Notes under the pieces: model-generated | Told to the model about the DNA's origin: nothing | Databases searched by the model: none | The model's input: only the letters and a program-made list of their open reading frames with translations | Part shown: positions 1 through 10,001 of the stretch, one piece after another | Position numbering within the stretch: position 1 is the stretch's first letter | How the letters are laid out: each line of letters starts with the position of its first letter | Program-made: the position numbers and the translations under genes | Assembly (NCBI RefSeq): GCF_009905375.1 | Contig: NW_027417558.1 | Span: 36,001-100,000 of the forward strand | Source: Apium graveolens | Taxonomy: Eukaryota; Streptophyta; Magnoliopsida; Apiales; Apiaceae | Reading direction: 5' to 3' | DNA length: 64,000 bases

Positions 1-980
1 GTCACCCAACCAATGAGAAGGGGACAAGGAGGGAAAGATGACATCACAGCATGACATAGGCATGACATGGGAAGGAAGGAGATGTGGTGGATTATTAACC
101 ATACAAAATCAAGGTTAAATTGGTAATTAACCAAAAACAAAACAAAACCAAATCAACCAAGCCAAATAATTCATTCTTCATCAAAACAAAAAAAACAAGG
201 CATTGTTCTTCATTTGCTCTCGGCTTTTTCATCTTTAAAGGCAAGAAATTTCAAAAATTCAAGATCCAAGCTTCCTAAATTGGTGAGTTAATTCCCTAAT
301 CATCCTTATGCATAGTTAGGGCTATATCATGAGTTTAAGCCATCAATTATTTCTCAATCTTCTTCATTAAATCAATGAAGAAGACAATGAATAGTGTTTT
401 CAAGTTTTTAACTTGAAATTTTTCTTGTTTTCCTTTAAGATCCAAGCATTCCTAAGACTTCTCAAAGCTTCTTAAGGCTTCCTAGCTACTCCCACCACTT
501 CAAGGAAGGTATATCATCTCCAAACCCTAGATTCCTATGTTTAATAAGATGATTTTGATTATTATGGTGATATTGTAGCTTAATGTTTGTGGTTTAGAGT
601 TTGCGTTGAAGTGGTATTGAAATGGAATGGTAAATCTTGTTGTTTTGATTAAAAGAACTTAAGTATAGTTAAAGTTAAGCTTAGGCATAAGTATAAATGT
701 TGGAATTGAATTGATTGGGGCTGTTATGATGTGATAAGGATGGATGTTGGTTGTGTGTTTGATTTGAGGTTGAATTGTGGTTGGTTTTGAATGGTTTAAA
801 ATTGGGAAATCGCGTATACATAGCCGTCGTAACGTCCGATTTTCTTTAGACTGTTTTTGTGCATAACATTAGGACCCGAGAACCCCCTGCTAGATTATGA
901 CCATTTCCATGTCTAGATAGCTCGTGTTACGAGCTTCGTTTTGATATGTAGTTCGTTCAATTCCGATGCACGGTTTAGGA

Positions 981-1020
981 GAAACGACCGTTTCAAGTAA
1001 CGGCGTTTCGCGAACGAAAC
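981..1020 (+). promoter_or_regulatory. Paired GAAACG/CGTTTC inverted repeats with an E2F-like core in the family B LTR
   Basis: Two short dyads sit close together: GAAACG-AC-CGTTTC at 981-994 and GTTTCG-CGAA-CGAAAC at 1005-1020. The second holds TTTCGCGAA, close to the E2F site consensus TTTSSCGC. The block recurs in the other family B LTRs (near 26480-26515, 37940-37985 and 50145-50190). In the copy at 44951-49142 the second dyad is broken (GTTCACG). Retention inside otherwise drifting LTRs suggests a promoter or enhancer role; this is inference. Confidence 0.35.
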
Positions 1021-1637
1021 TTTTCCCCTCGCCTTACTTTGAAACCTTGGTTAAGGACATTAAATGACTAATTGGGTTAAGAAACATTTATGGTAAGTGT
1101 CTTAGGCAGTTGGTAAGACACTCGCGAAGGAATCGCCTTAAAACTCGTAAAGGTTAAATTATTAAAAATGGTAGAGCCGAGGGTACTCGAGTGACTTAAG
1201 AGAATCAATAAGCGCAAAACAAGCGTTAGAGTCTAAGTTAGTTAAAAGTATAGATTTACAAGTGACTTTGGTTTAATTCCAACTTACTTGTTGTTTATAG
1301 GTTACCAGACTCGTCCCGAGCCTTTTGTAACCCCCAGTCGCTCAGGCAAGTTTTCTACCCGTTATACTGTTGTTGTGATGTATATATGTATATGCATTAT
1401 CTTGTGATAGATGCATGTTGGTTAATTAGCAAATGTTGTGATATATTGTAGCATGTTATATGGTACATATGCATGCCTATTTCATATTCTTGCTATATAT
1501 ATATCTGTTGGTTCAGTTGATAATACCTATGCTAGAGGATAGCGGTAATTTGCATATACCCTTAGTATAGGGACCCAAAGGTGAAAACATTTTCTAAAAT
1601 CGGGAGTCGAGGATCCCGAGTAGATTTTGTATATATG

Positions 1638-1668
<31 letters not shown>

Positions 1669-1729
1669 GGTTATAGTTTTCAAAACTATTAATCGAATAA
1701 GGGTTATTCGATAACTTTATATTATTTAT

Positions 1730-1895
1730 TGAATATTATTTCGAATATTATTCGAGGGCTTATGACTCCTTTATATTATTATTGAATATTACTTGGATAT
1801 TCATTCGAGGATGTATGACTCCTTTATTTTATGAATATTATTTATAATATTCATTCGAGGTATTATGACTCCGCTTATTATTTAATAATATTCTT
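1730..1895 (+). repeat. AT-rich minisatellite in LTR B1 (3 units)
   Basis: About three units of roughly 50 bp, each with GAATATT...AATATTC followed by ATTCGAGG and TATGACTCC. The other family B LTRs have five units at the equivalent place. Each unit holds a GAATATT/AATATTC dyad and could fold into an AT hairpin. Confidence 0.7.
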
Positions 1896-2005
1896 TATTT
1901 TATTAAAGAATGATGTTTCGATAATCAAACTTATTTTCGATTATTCAAATAAAGATAGTACTTTCGTATAAGTATATCTTTGGTTATTTAATACTCATTT
2001 CAAGT

Positions 2006-2010
2006 ATAAG
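2006..2010. repeat. Target-site duplication ATAAG, left
   Basis: ATAAG directly precedes the TGTTACG start of the Tekay 5' LTR and is repeated directly after the 3' LTR at 15572-15576. A 5-bp duplication is usual for gypsy integrases. Confidence 0.95.
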
Positions 2011-5000
2011 TGTTACGACCGGCATTTTATGTAATATTATTTGTGAATTTGGTATAATATTAAGTCAAATGAAAATATATTCAATGATTGTACGTATGTG
2101 TGAGTGAAAATTTCTGCATTATAAATTTGCTTTGGGTAGTATATGATTTTTCAAAGCAAGAGTTTATTTAATTTCTTTATTTTTGATTTATAAGGAATAT
2201 TCTAAGCTTTGGAAAAATCTTCTTTTAAAAGGCATTTTGTTCATAAATTTTGAAAATGATTTTATAAAGTCTCTAAAAATACAAGTTAATTTATGGTATA
2301 AATTTTATAATTTTTGAACTTGTATTTTATTTTATAAAAATAAATCATTATAAATTTTAGTTGTCATATTTATCAAATTACATGAATAACCTTGCATGCA
2401 AACTCTCTTCTATTTAATCAAAGGGCAAAGAAGACATTATCAACCCCACTAACTCACATTTTGCTAACCAATTTACCCCTTTACCCTTGCATGCAAATCT
2501 ACCTAACTATATTGGAGGGTTACTCTTGTAAAATCTCAAACCCACTCACATTATAGTCAAATCAATGCATAAAAACAAGTCCAAGAAGTGATCATCACCT
2601 CACTTCACCCCACCACTTCACTCTCTTCTCCCTCCCTCCTCCCTCACCTCTCGGTTTTTCCCCTCCCCTCTCGGCAACCACCAAAACCGAGCCCCATCCC
2701 CTTCTTTCTTCAACTCTCACTCAAACAATCATCTTATATCCAAGTAATTTTACTCCCTATATGTTATTCTTATATATATTTCAAAAGTTTAGAGTGAAAA
2801 ACCTATGTTTTGACCTTGCATGGTGATGTTTTTGTTAAACTCAAAGTGAACCTCCTTGATTCTTGTGAATCTAAGGCTTTCACCATGAGATATAGTATCA
2901 TAGGGTCAAGAATGGCTAGACATAAGAGTGTTACACTTATGAAATGTTGTTCTTACCCTAATCCATTCGGCCATGACTTGATAGGAGCCGAATGGATGGT
3001 GTTTTGTTGCCTTGTTACATTTTTGTGTATTTTGTGATGATAACGTGAATTTTATAGTAAAAACTTGATAAAACCCTTTTGCATGCTAGTTGATCATTTA
3101 GTTGTAATCCATGTTAGGCTTGAATGTTGAATTATGATAAAAATTTATTTGGAAATCATGTTGCTTTGGCTTGAAAGATCCGAAAGCATGCATGCATGTA
3201 AATCACTTTTGATTTTTTTTTGGAAGTTTTGATCATTTAGATTCATGTTGTTAGTGAGCCTTAATTTCAGTAGGAATAATGTATTAATATTGATTTATAC
3301 TTCTTATTGCATGGTAATAATTCGTGGTTATCTATTATAAAAAAATATATATATATCTTGTTGCTTCAAGAGCGTAAAGGTTTGTGATTTGTAAAGAGTA
3401 GTCTCTTTTGTTTTGCCATAGTTGCACCTTAGGTAAGGATGATCTCACCAAGGTTATTTCGAGAAAAAGGGAGTTAGTTCAGTAGAATACCATGTATAAG
3501 TCTTTGTTTAAGTTTTGAGTTGTTGTTAGATAGGTTTGTCAAGTCAAAGCCTTGGAAAAATGAGAGTTATAGTTTCTGCAGAAAAATCAGTTTAGTACCC
3601 TGAGGTTTAGAGTGAGTTTTGACCATGTCATTGATGTGCATTTGAGGCCTAAGCTACCAGAAGTTAGTATAGGGATTATATAATAGGTTTTAGGAGTTGG
3701 TTGGAGGTTTGCATGTCATTTGGTTAGGTGCACAAGTAGAATAACAAAATCTGTCCAGCAGGGGACAGTTTTGTTGCAACTTAGAAATAGGGAGATTTGG
3801 CCATGTCATGGGTAGGCCCTCATTAGGCCCAATTGGGCCTTAGTTAGAGGGTATGTCAGAGAAGTTTTTCCAATCATAGTTCATAGGATATGAGCTAGAA
3901 CCATGTGTCACAAGTTAATTCAAGTCAGGGCATTTTCTGCCCAGAAAAACAGGGGAACCTTGGACTTTTAGCTTAGGCCCAAGAAGGCCCAAGCCAGGCC
4001 TTTGAGCCACATCAATCTTGTGAGATGCCCTTAGGTCAGGAGAGTCTTGTGTAAAAAGTTTGAAGAAAAACTTGTAGTTTAAGAGTGTCTAATGCACTCA
4101 AGAAACCTTAGTTACCATTCTGAAATTTGCACCAGTGAGCACTTTCACTTATCACATAGCTTTAGAACACTTAGAAGTGAGTATTAGGTCGACCACCATA
4201 GTTGTAAGATAGTATAAGGTCAGTAGAGCAAAAGGCACAAGTGAGGGTCAATAGGTTTTGGATAATTTAGGAAAGGCACATTGAGTTAGGAAGCCCAAAT
4301 TTGAAGACTTTGTTTAGTTAGCGACCAAGTGACTTAAGTGGTGAGTCGAGATCATCCAAGCCTAGTGTGGCATTATGGTGTATACGATGTTATTTGGTAT
4401 TAATATACGATATGTGATTATGTGGCTACGTGTGTACATTTGAAAATATAATGGTGGATATGAATTAAGTGCGTATAGGCCTAAGTGCCATCCATGTTTA
4501 ATTTCGGGTTGTAAATAGGTTAAGATGGTAAGAATATATTATAATGAGGATTATTATTATTTATGTAGGATCTCGAGACGAGGGAAAACTTGCCATAAAA
4601 GTCGAGTGAAGCTCCAGTTGTTGCTCCTACCAGTCAGACCAGACCAGTCTATCTCAAGGCAAGTGATTCAACTTGACCTTCGTATTTACTGTAAACAGTT
4701 CATATATATATCGATGCAATTATCCTGAGTCATTTTGATATATTTAAATCAAGCGTATCTTTTGTTTATCTTTGAGTTACATAGAGATGCCATGAACCCT
4801 CGAGTACGTATTGCAAGTAGTTCAAAAGTCTTTCATGATAGTTTAATGCCATGATAAAATAGAGATTTGTTATAATACTTTATTGATCCTTTTGATTATC
4901 ATGCTATTGATCCCTGAGAAATCTTGATATTGCACCCTGATGCTTTGATTCAACTCTTGAAATAACCTCGATAGAAACTTTATCTTGATACCTAAAAGCC

Positions 5001-6063
5001 AATCATTTCTTAAATTCATTTATGATTGTTTGATAACCCTATCCTTACCCTAAAGCTTGATACCCTGTTATATCTTGAGCTGATGATCACTTTCTTTATA
5101 TTTTAACACCTCTATCCTATTGGAACCAGTGATGCTTATCTTCTTGATGTTCTAATACCTATACCTTGTCTACAACCATTGCTTTAAGCCTAGTTTGGCA
5201 TTACTCTTTCATATTATCCAATAGCCTTGCTCAATTTCCTTGTCAAAGTTCTTGTTTATGGAAACCTCTCAATTACCCTAATATAGTAAAGTCTAGTGGA
5301 TCATGGCCCTGAGATTTAGTGTCATATTTCCAGTGTTTCAAGTTGATCTATAATCCCTTGATAAAAATGATTACAGTCGAAAGAGATTTTGTCATAAATC
5401 GGCATCAGTTTTTAAAATGATTAAAATGTGGATTTTTCAGTCCCAAAGGGGGATAAATGTTTTCTTTGAATGGTGGATCTGGACTGAGATGCGAGTCCTT
5501 TCCACACTTATATTAGGCTTAAAAGTTGCCTAGGGATTCCCAATAATGTTTTAGAACCCAGCGAGGTTCGGGATTACTTCGCGGCTGATCACCGGCTGTA
5601 ATCCGTAGTGTCATAAAATGATTTTGATTAAGAATGATTTTAAAATTGTTTTGATGCAAGCAAAATGATGCCAACTCACATAAGTTTTATCTCTCGTTAT
5701 CATTGATTATGTCTTTCTATTGTCATTCCTAAAGGTATATCTCGATTTATGTTTTGCGTTGTACTGTTAGCACTTGTTGAGCTTTTGGCTCACTTCTTGC
5801 TTTACCCTGATATTACAGCTAGCAGCTATGGTTAGATTCAAGCAGACTGCCCGTAAGACCTGTGATGCTGATGCTTATGTTCGAGCTCAGGTAGAATAAG
5901 TAATAATAGCTGTGAGGATTCGGTATTTGTAATCAGATGTAATAGCTGGTAGTGATGGGCTGTTCCAAACCCTAAACTGTAAGATCTTGGATTGGTTGTG
6001 TATCCTTCATTAAAATGATGTAATAGCTATATTTATTTCGCTATTTAAGTTGGGGGTGTGACA
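2011..6063 (+). repeat. Tekay 5' LTR
   Basis: Starts TGTTACGACC and ends GGTGTGACA, the TG...CA form of an LTR; the second copy is at 11524-15571. About 4.05 kb is long even for Tekay. The interior is AT-rich and holds no gene except the short H3-like exon near its 3' end. Small frames such as 2588-2797 and 2810-3037 recur in the other LTR only because the LTRs are duplicates. The conserved pyrimidine-rich stretch at about 5775-5815 (GGCTCACTTCTTGCTTTACC) resembles a stretch at the same place in family B and may mark the transcript leader. Confidence 0.95.
5828..5890 (+). CDS. Accessory exon 1: histone H3 tail-like peptide in the LTR
   Basis: ATG in good context (G at -3, G at +4) opens 21 codons beginning MVRFKQTARKT. 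Against the H3 tail (A1-R2-T3-K4-Q5-T6-A7-R8-K9-S10, counting after Met) this keeps R2, K4, Q5, T6, A7, R8 and K9. The frame reaches CAG|GTAGAA, a good splice donor, at 5890/5891. Joined in phase 0 to the acceptor at 6200, it continues into the open frame at 6201. The initiator Met precedes Val, so Met removal is plausible. Two family B element types have a similar peptide at the equivalent LTR position, which argues against chance. Splicing and expression are inferred. The 3' LTR copy has a TAG at codon 21. Confidence 0.6.
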
Positions 6064-6200
6064 GGTTTTGGTATCAGAGCTACGGTTTAGAGTCCCTGGA
6101 CAGCCCAAATAGGTTATAGGATTTGTGTGTAGGTTATAGATATTATGCGAGAGAGTAGGTTAAGTAAATTATTATTAATACTCCTCTTATTGGTTGTTAG
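5891..6200 (+). other. Predicted intron spanning LTR end and primer-binding site
   Basis: The donor CAG|GTAGAA at 5891 and the acceptor TTGGTTGTTAG| at 6200 bound 310 bases. A TTAATAC branch-like motif and a pyrimidine-rich run (CTCCTCTTATTGG) precede the acceptor. Removal joins codon 21 of exon 1 to codon 1 of exon 2 without a frame change. A spliced RNA would lack the primer-binding site and so could be message but not template for reverse transcription. Not experimentally shown. Confidence 0.5.
6069..6080 (+). promoter_or_regulatory. Primer-binding site (initiator tRNA-Met)
   Basis: TGGTATCAGAGC, complementary to the 3' end of plant initiator tRNA-Met, lies five bases inside the 5' LTR end and primes minus-strand DNA synthesis. 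Confidence 0.95.
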
Positions 6201-6557
6201 CAAAGGGCGCATTCCTCGTCATCCTCTGGGTCGGACGACACTATTGCTTTCTCCGTGTATGCTGAGTTGAGGCGCGAGTTCGATATGCTTCAGGGCAAGT
6301 ACGACCGACTGATAGACCGACTGAAGAACGTGTATCCGGACAGCCGAAACTAAGAAGGGAAGCCCAAGGAGCAGATGATTGCGAGACTTGAGACCTTGGT
6401 TCAGTACGTCAACACTAAGCTTGAGGAGATGCCAGCACACCGGGACCGTACCAGCCAGTATGTCATTCAGATGGTGGCGGATGAGCTCCAGAGCATTGTG
6501 AAGACGCTTCGAGAGGAAAAGACTACCAAGCCCCGTTCAGATGGAGTGGAGCCTTAG
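6201..6557 (+). pseudogene. Accessory exon 2: charged, coiled-coil-like protein upstream of gag
   Basis: The frame starting at the predicted acceptor is open from 6201 except for one TAA at 6351-6353, and ends with TAG at 6555-6557 (118 codons). It starts with a serine-rich stretch, then has heptad-like, strongly charged segments (YAELRREFDMLQGKYDRL and, after the stop, MIARLETLVQYVNTKLEEM). Codon use and GC are higher than in the LTR, as in coding DNA. Spliced to exon 1 it would form a protein of about 139 residues with the H3-like N terminus. The single internal stop is probably a recent lesion in this copy. I do not recognise the domain; it is not gag, and exon 2 of family B is not obviously related. 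Confidence 0.55.
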
Positions 6558-6869
6558 TTCTTTCCATTTACCTTTCATGTTGTTGTACTATCAGACTCTA
6601 TGGAATCCCCAGTTGTTTCCGTCTTTCCTTTAAATAAGCCTGTTATTCCTAGAATCAGACTATGTCCCAATCCTATGTACTGTGACCTTTAAAAATTTCA
6701 ATAATTATGTGCTATTGTTCCATTTGCTCTCAACTGTTATTTTATGTTTTTATCATCATATCTGCTTAATTTGGAAACTTGACCCCATATGTAAATGAGA
6801 ATGCCATGCGATACCCTCGAATCATTTTATCATTCATATCTGTTATGACACAACTCTTATTTCAGGATC
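6558..6869 (+). other. Untranslated leader before gag, with a splice acceptor
   Basis: 312 bases, AT-rich, no gene. It ends in CAACTCTTATTTCAG|GATC directly before the gag ATG at 6870, a good plant 3' splice site (AG at 6864-6865). Gag may therefore be translated from a message in which upstream ATGs are removed. Using the donor at 5890 would not place exon 1 in frame with gag, so another donor would be needed. Inference only. Confidence 0.4.
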
Positions 6870-9518
6870 ATGCCTCCCAAAAAGAAGAACCCAACAACCA
6901 TCTTCACCACAGACCCAAACATTCTTCGACTACTGGAAACCTTGCAACAGCAAACCAATGCTATAGCTCAACAACAACTAACTCTTCAACAACGAATTAA
7001 AAACCAAGATAACCGTGAGCCACACCAACCACCTGAACCACCAGTACCACCTAGACAAATTGTCACTTTCAAAGCTTTTCAGAATGTGAATCCACCTGTA
7101 TTTCATGATACCACTGATCCAGTGATAGCAAACACATGGATCAAGGAGATGGAAAGGGCTTTTGAGTTGGTACAATTAGGAGACGATCAGAAGACGCCGT
7201 ATGCCACTTACTTCTTGAAGGGAGAAGTCATCTATTGGTGGGAATCAGTAAAAGCTATGGAAGTCACTCAGCAGGTTTCTTGGGAGAGATTTAAGAAGTT
7301 ATTTCTGGACAAGTATTACCCTAAGTACATGCAGAATCAGATGGAGCTAAAAATTCTTGAGTTAAAGCAAGGGAACATGACTGTACTGGAATATGAGAAG
7401 AAGTTCACTGAGTTGTCAAGGTTTGTGATGAAGTATACTAGCACTGAGGAAGAAAAAGCAAAGAAATTTCAGCAAGGATTGGAGCCTTGGATCAGAGATA
7501 GGGTGGCTATGTTTGAGCTTGAAACTTATGCGGGAGTAGTACAGAAAGCTGCTCTGATTGAGAATAATGGGATGCAGTCAAGGAAAGAGAGGGATAACAA
7601 GAAGAGGAAGGTTCCATTTTATGGAGAAAAGTCTGAAGCTGGAAGTTCGCAAGATCAGAATGTAAAGAGGATTGATTTCCAGAAGGGCGGAAATTTTCAA
7701 AGGAAGGGAAATTTGGGCAAAAGGCAAGAATCAAAAGGGAACAATCAGGCAAGCCAAGGGCAAGTTGGAGAAAACAGGTTCCAGAGGCCAGAATGCAAGC
7801 ACTGTGGAAGAAGGCACCCCGGAGTATGCAATAAGCTGAGTATGACCTGTTATAGGTGCAATCAGAAGGGACATTTGGCAAACGAGTGCAAGATGCCGAA
7901 GCCAGGAGTTACGTGTTACAAGTGTGGGAAGACTGGACACATGGCTAGGGAGTGTAAGGCAACAGGACCAGTCAGAGCTCTGATGAACGTGACAAGTACC
8001 AGTGCAAGCGTGCCAGCTGAGGTATTGGCATTACCTCCACCACCCGCACCAACCCCGCAAGCAACAGCAAGGACATTTGATCTGCAGATGAAAGATGCTG
8101 TTCAGAATTCTGAGGTGATAGCAGGTACACTTTTATTCAATAATGTCAAAGCTAAAGTATTGATTGATTCGGGAGCAACAAGATCTTTCATATCAGAATC
8201 TTTCGTTGATAAGCTCCAATGTGATAAAACGGTTATGAGTGAGGTAGTAAATGTGGTAATTGCGAACCAAGAGAAGATTCCTGTGAATCAATTTTGTCCA
8301 AAATGTGAGATTGATATTTCGGGATATAAGTTCTCAGCCAACTTGATACTCTTCAAGCTGGGAGAGTTTGATATAATTTTAGGAATGGATTGGTTAGGAG
8401 AGAATAGCGCTCAGATAAATTGTAAGACCAAGAGAGTGTATTTAAAGACGAAGAGTGGAAAGAAGGTAGTATTTAAGGGGCAGAGGCAAGAGCAACTATT
8501 TCTTACAATTATTCAGGCTAAGAAGTTACTTAGAAAAGGTTGTGAGTCGTTCCTAGCATATGTAGTGGATTCAGAGAGAGGCAGCCCCAGCATGGAAGAT
8601 ATTCCTGTAGTTAATGAGTTCCCCGATATGTTTCCCGACGAACTACCAGGCTTACCACCAGATCGACAAATTGAGTTCGAGATCAACCTTGCTCCAGGCA
8701 CGGAACCAGTTTCAAAGGATCCGTATAGGATGGCACCAGCAGAAATGAAAGAGTTGGCGAGCCAGCTACAAGAATTATTGGATAAGGGAGTGATACGACC
8801 AAGTACGTCGCCATGGGGAGCACCTGTTCTCTTTGTGAAGAAGAAAGATGGGAGTATGCGTCTATGCATAGATTACCGGGAGTTGAATAAAGTAACGATC
8901 AAGAACCGCTACCCGCTACCAAGGATAGATGACCTTTTTGATCAGTTAAAGGGAGCAAAATGCTTTTCGAAGATTGATTTGAGATCGGGATACCATCAAT
9001 TAAAGATCAAGGAAGAAGATATTCCCAAGACCGCATTTAGGACCAGATATGGGCATTATGAATTCCTCCTAGTAATGCCGTTTGGATTGACCAACGCTCC
9101 GGCCGCATTTATGGATCTGATGAATCGAGTATTTAAGAAGTATTTGGATAAATTTGTCGTGGTATTTATTGATGACATCCTTATTTATTCTAAGTCGGAA
9201 GAAGAACATAAGCAGCACCTCTGGATAGCATTGGAGATACTCCGACAAGAGAAGTTGTATGCCAAGTTTACCAAATGTGAGTTTTGGTTAAAGGAAGTTC
9301 AATTTTTGGGGCATGTTATTGGAAATGAGGGAGTTAAAGTGGATCCGGCGAAGATTGAGGCAGTTATGAGTTGGGAGAGGCCAAAGACTCCTACGGAAGT
9401 GCGAAGTTTTCTAGGATTGGCCGGATACTATAGAAGATTCGTCAAGGATTTCTCGAAGATCGCCACGCCATTGACCAAGTTAACCAGAAAGAATCAAAAG
9501 TTTGAATGGAGTGCATAA
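6870..9518 (+). CDS. gag-pol: Tekay Gag - protease - reverse transcriptase, cut by a nonsense codon
   Basis: 882 codons from ATG (MPPKKK). Residues about 65-235 are the retrotransposon gag domain. Two CCHC knuckles follow at 327-340 (CYRC...H...C) and 349-362 (CYKC...H...C), after a partial CxxC...H...C at 309-320. The aspartic protease motif is [10 protein letters not shown] (431-440, catalytic D433). Reverse transcriptase runs from about 600, with [10 protein letters not shown] (675-684) and the catalytic FIDD at 766-769. The frame stops at TAA 9516-9518, inside the RT-RNase H connection where relatives continue; homologous sequence goes on in the same frame (YENSFQELK). An intact element makes one gag-pol polyprotein processed by its own protease. 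Only this early stop disables this part. Confidence 0.95.
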   Translation: MPPKKKNPTTIFTTDPNILRLLETLQQQTNAIAQQQLTLQQRIKNQDNREPHQPPEPPVPPRQIVTFKAFQNVNPPVFHDTTDPVIANTWIKEMERAFELVQLGDDQKTPYATYFLKGEVIYWWESVKAMEVTQQVSWERFKKLFLDKYYPKYMQNQMELKILELKQGNMTVLEYEKKFTELSRFVMKYTSTEEEKAKKFQQGLEPWIRDRVAMFELETYAGVVQKAALIENNGMQSRKERDNKKRKVPFYGEKSEAGSSQDQNVKRIDFQKGGNFQRKGNLGKRQESKGNNQASQGQVGENRFQRPECKHCGRRHPGVCNKLSMTCYRCNQKGHLANECKMPKPGVTCYKCGKTGHMARECKATGPVRALMNVTSTSASVPAEVLALPPPPAPTPQATARTFDLQMKDAVQNSEVIAGTLLFNNVKAKVLIDSGATRSFISESFVDKLQCDKTVMSEVVNVVIANQEKIPVNQFCPKCEIDISGYKFSANLILFKLGEFDIILGMDWLGENSAQINCKTKRVYLKTKSGKKVVFKGQRQEQLFLTIIQAKKLLRKGCESFLAYVVDSERGSPSMEDIPVVNEFPDMFPDELPGLPPDRQIEFEINLAPGTEPVSKDPYRMAPAEMKELASQLQELLDKGVIRPSTSPWGAPVLFVKKKDGSMRLCIDYRELNKVTIKNRYPLPRIDDLFDQLKGAKCFSKIDLRSGYHQLKIKEEDIPKTAFRTRYGHYEFLLVMPFGLTNAPAAFMDLMNRVFKKYLDKFVVVFIDDILIYSKSEEEHKQHLWIALEILRQEKLYAKFTKCEFWLKEVQFLGHVIGNEGVKVDPAKIEAVMSWERPKTPTEVRSFLGLAGYYRRFVKDFSKIATPLTKLTRKNQKFEWSA

Positions 9519-10001
9519 TATGAAAATAGCTTTCAAGAGTTAAAACAGAAGTTGGTAACAGCTCCGGTGTTGGTACTTCCAGATGATCAAGGGAATTTTG
9601 TAATATTCAGCGACGCTTCACATAAGGGTTTGGGTTGTGTGTTGATGCAACACAGTAAGGTAATATAGCATATGCGTCAAGACAGTTGAAGCCGCACGAG
9701 TTAAAGTATCCGACGCATGACTTGGAACTAGCCGCCATAATGTTCGCACTCAAGATTTGGAGACACTATCTCTATGGAGAGAAGTGTGAAATCTACACGG
9801 ATCACAAGAGTTTAAAGTACATTTTTACTCAGAAAGAGCTCAATATGAGGCAGAGGAGATGGCTGGAATTGATCAAGGACTATGACTGTTCGATAAATTA
9901 CCATCCTGGAAAGGCGAACGTAGTGGCCGATGCGCTGAGTCGGAAGGAGAGATTGAATATGATGATAACATCAAAAGAGTTATCTGAAGAAATCGGAAAA
10001 A
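9519..10001 (+). pseudogene. pol: Tekay RNase H segment, two frameshifts
   Basis: Continuation of pol after the nonsense codon. The original frame reads on through FSDASHKGLGCVLMQ (RNase H start) to about 9666, where an extra TA puts TAG into frame. The +2 frame then runs from 9686 ([19 protein letters not shown]) through the RNase H core and the [18 protein letters not shown] box near 9898-9950. A further single-base insertion (an extra A near 9998) shifts it out, and integrase resumes in a third frame. RNase H would degrade the RNA strand during reverse transcription. Homology is clear but this copy cannot make it. Confidence 0.9.

Larger units (their letters stand above)
1..2010 (+). mobile_element. 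Family B long LTR (copy B1), left part
   Basis: This stretch aligns by eye with the family B LTRs at 25032-29243 and 49148-52917, and in reverse complement with those at 35190-39389 and 44951-49142. By that alignment the window opens roughly 435 bases inside the LTR, so its true start is off the left edge. It is interrupted at 2010 by the Tekay element and resumes at 15577. It includes a conserved GC-richer block (about 800-1060), a (TA)n tract near 1630-1670 and an AT-rich minisatellite. It is visibly more diverged than the other four family B LTRs. It may be a solo LTR or the 3' LTR of an element to the left; the window cannot decide. No gene is present. Confidence 0.85.

Noticed and set aside
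2588..3037. Forward frames of 69 and 75 codons, repeated near 12101-12550
   Set aside because: Duplicated only because they lie in the two LTRs of one element; pyrimidine-rich or plain sequence without domain or coding bias.
6069..6080. tRNA gene at the TGGTATCAGAGC sites (also 29248 and 44935)
   Set aside because: Only the 12-base complement of the tRNA-iMet 3' end is present, placed 4-5 bases after an LTR: these are primer-binding sites.
7507..8869. Reverse frames of 60-124 codons within gag-pol (for example 7507-7881, 8513-8869)
   Set aside because: Opposite strand of a clearly coding gag-pol with known domains.
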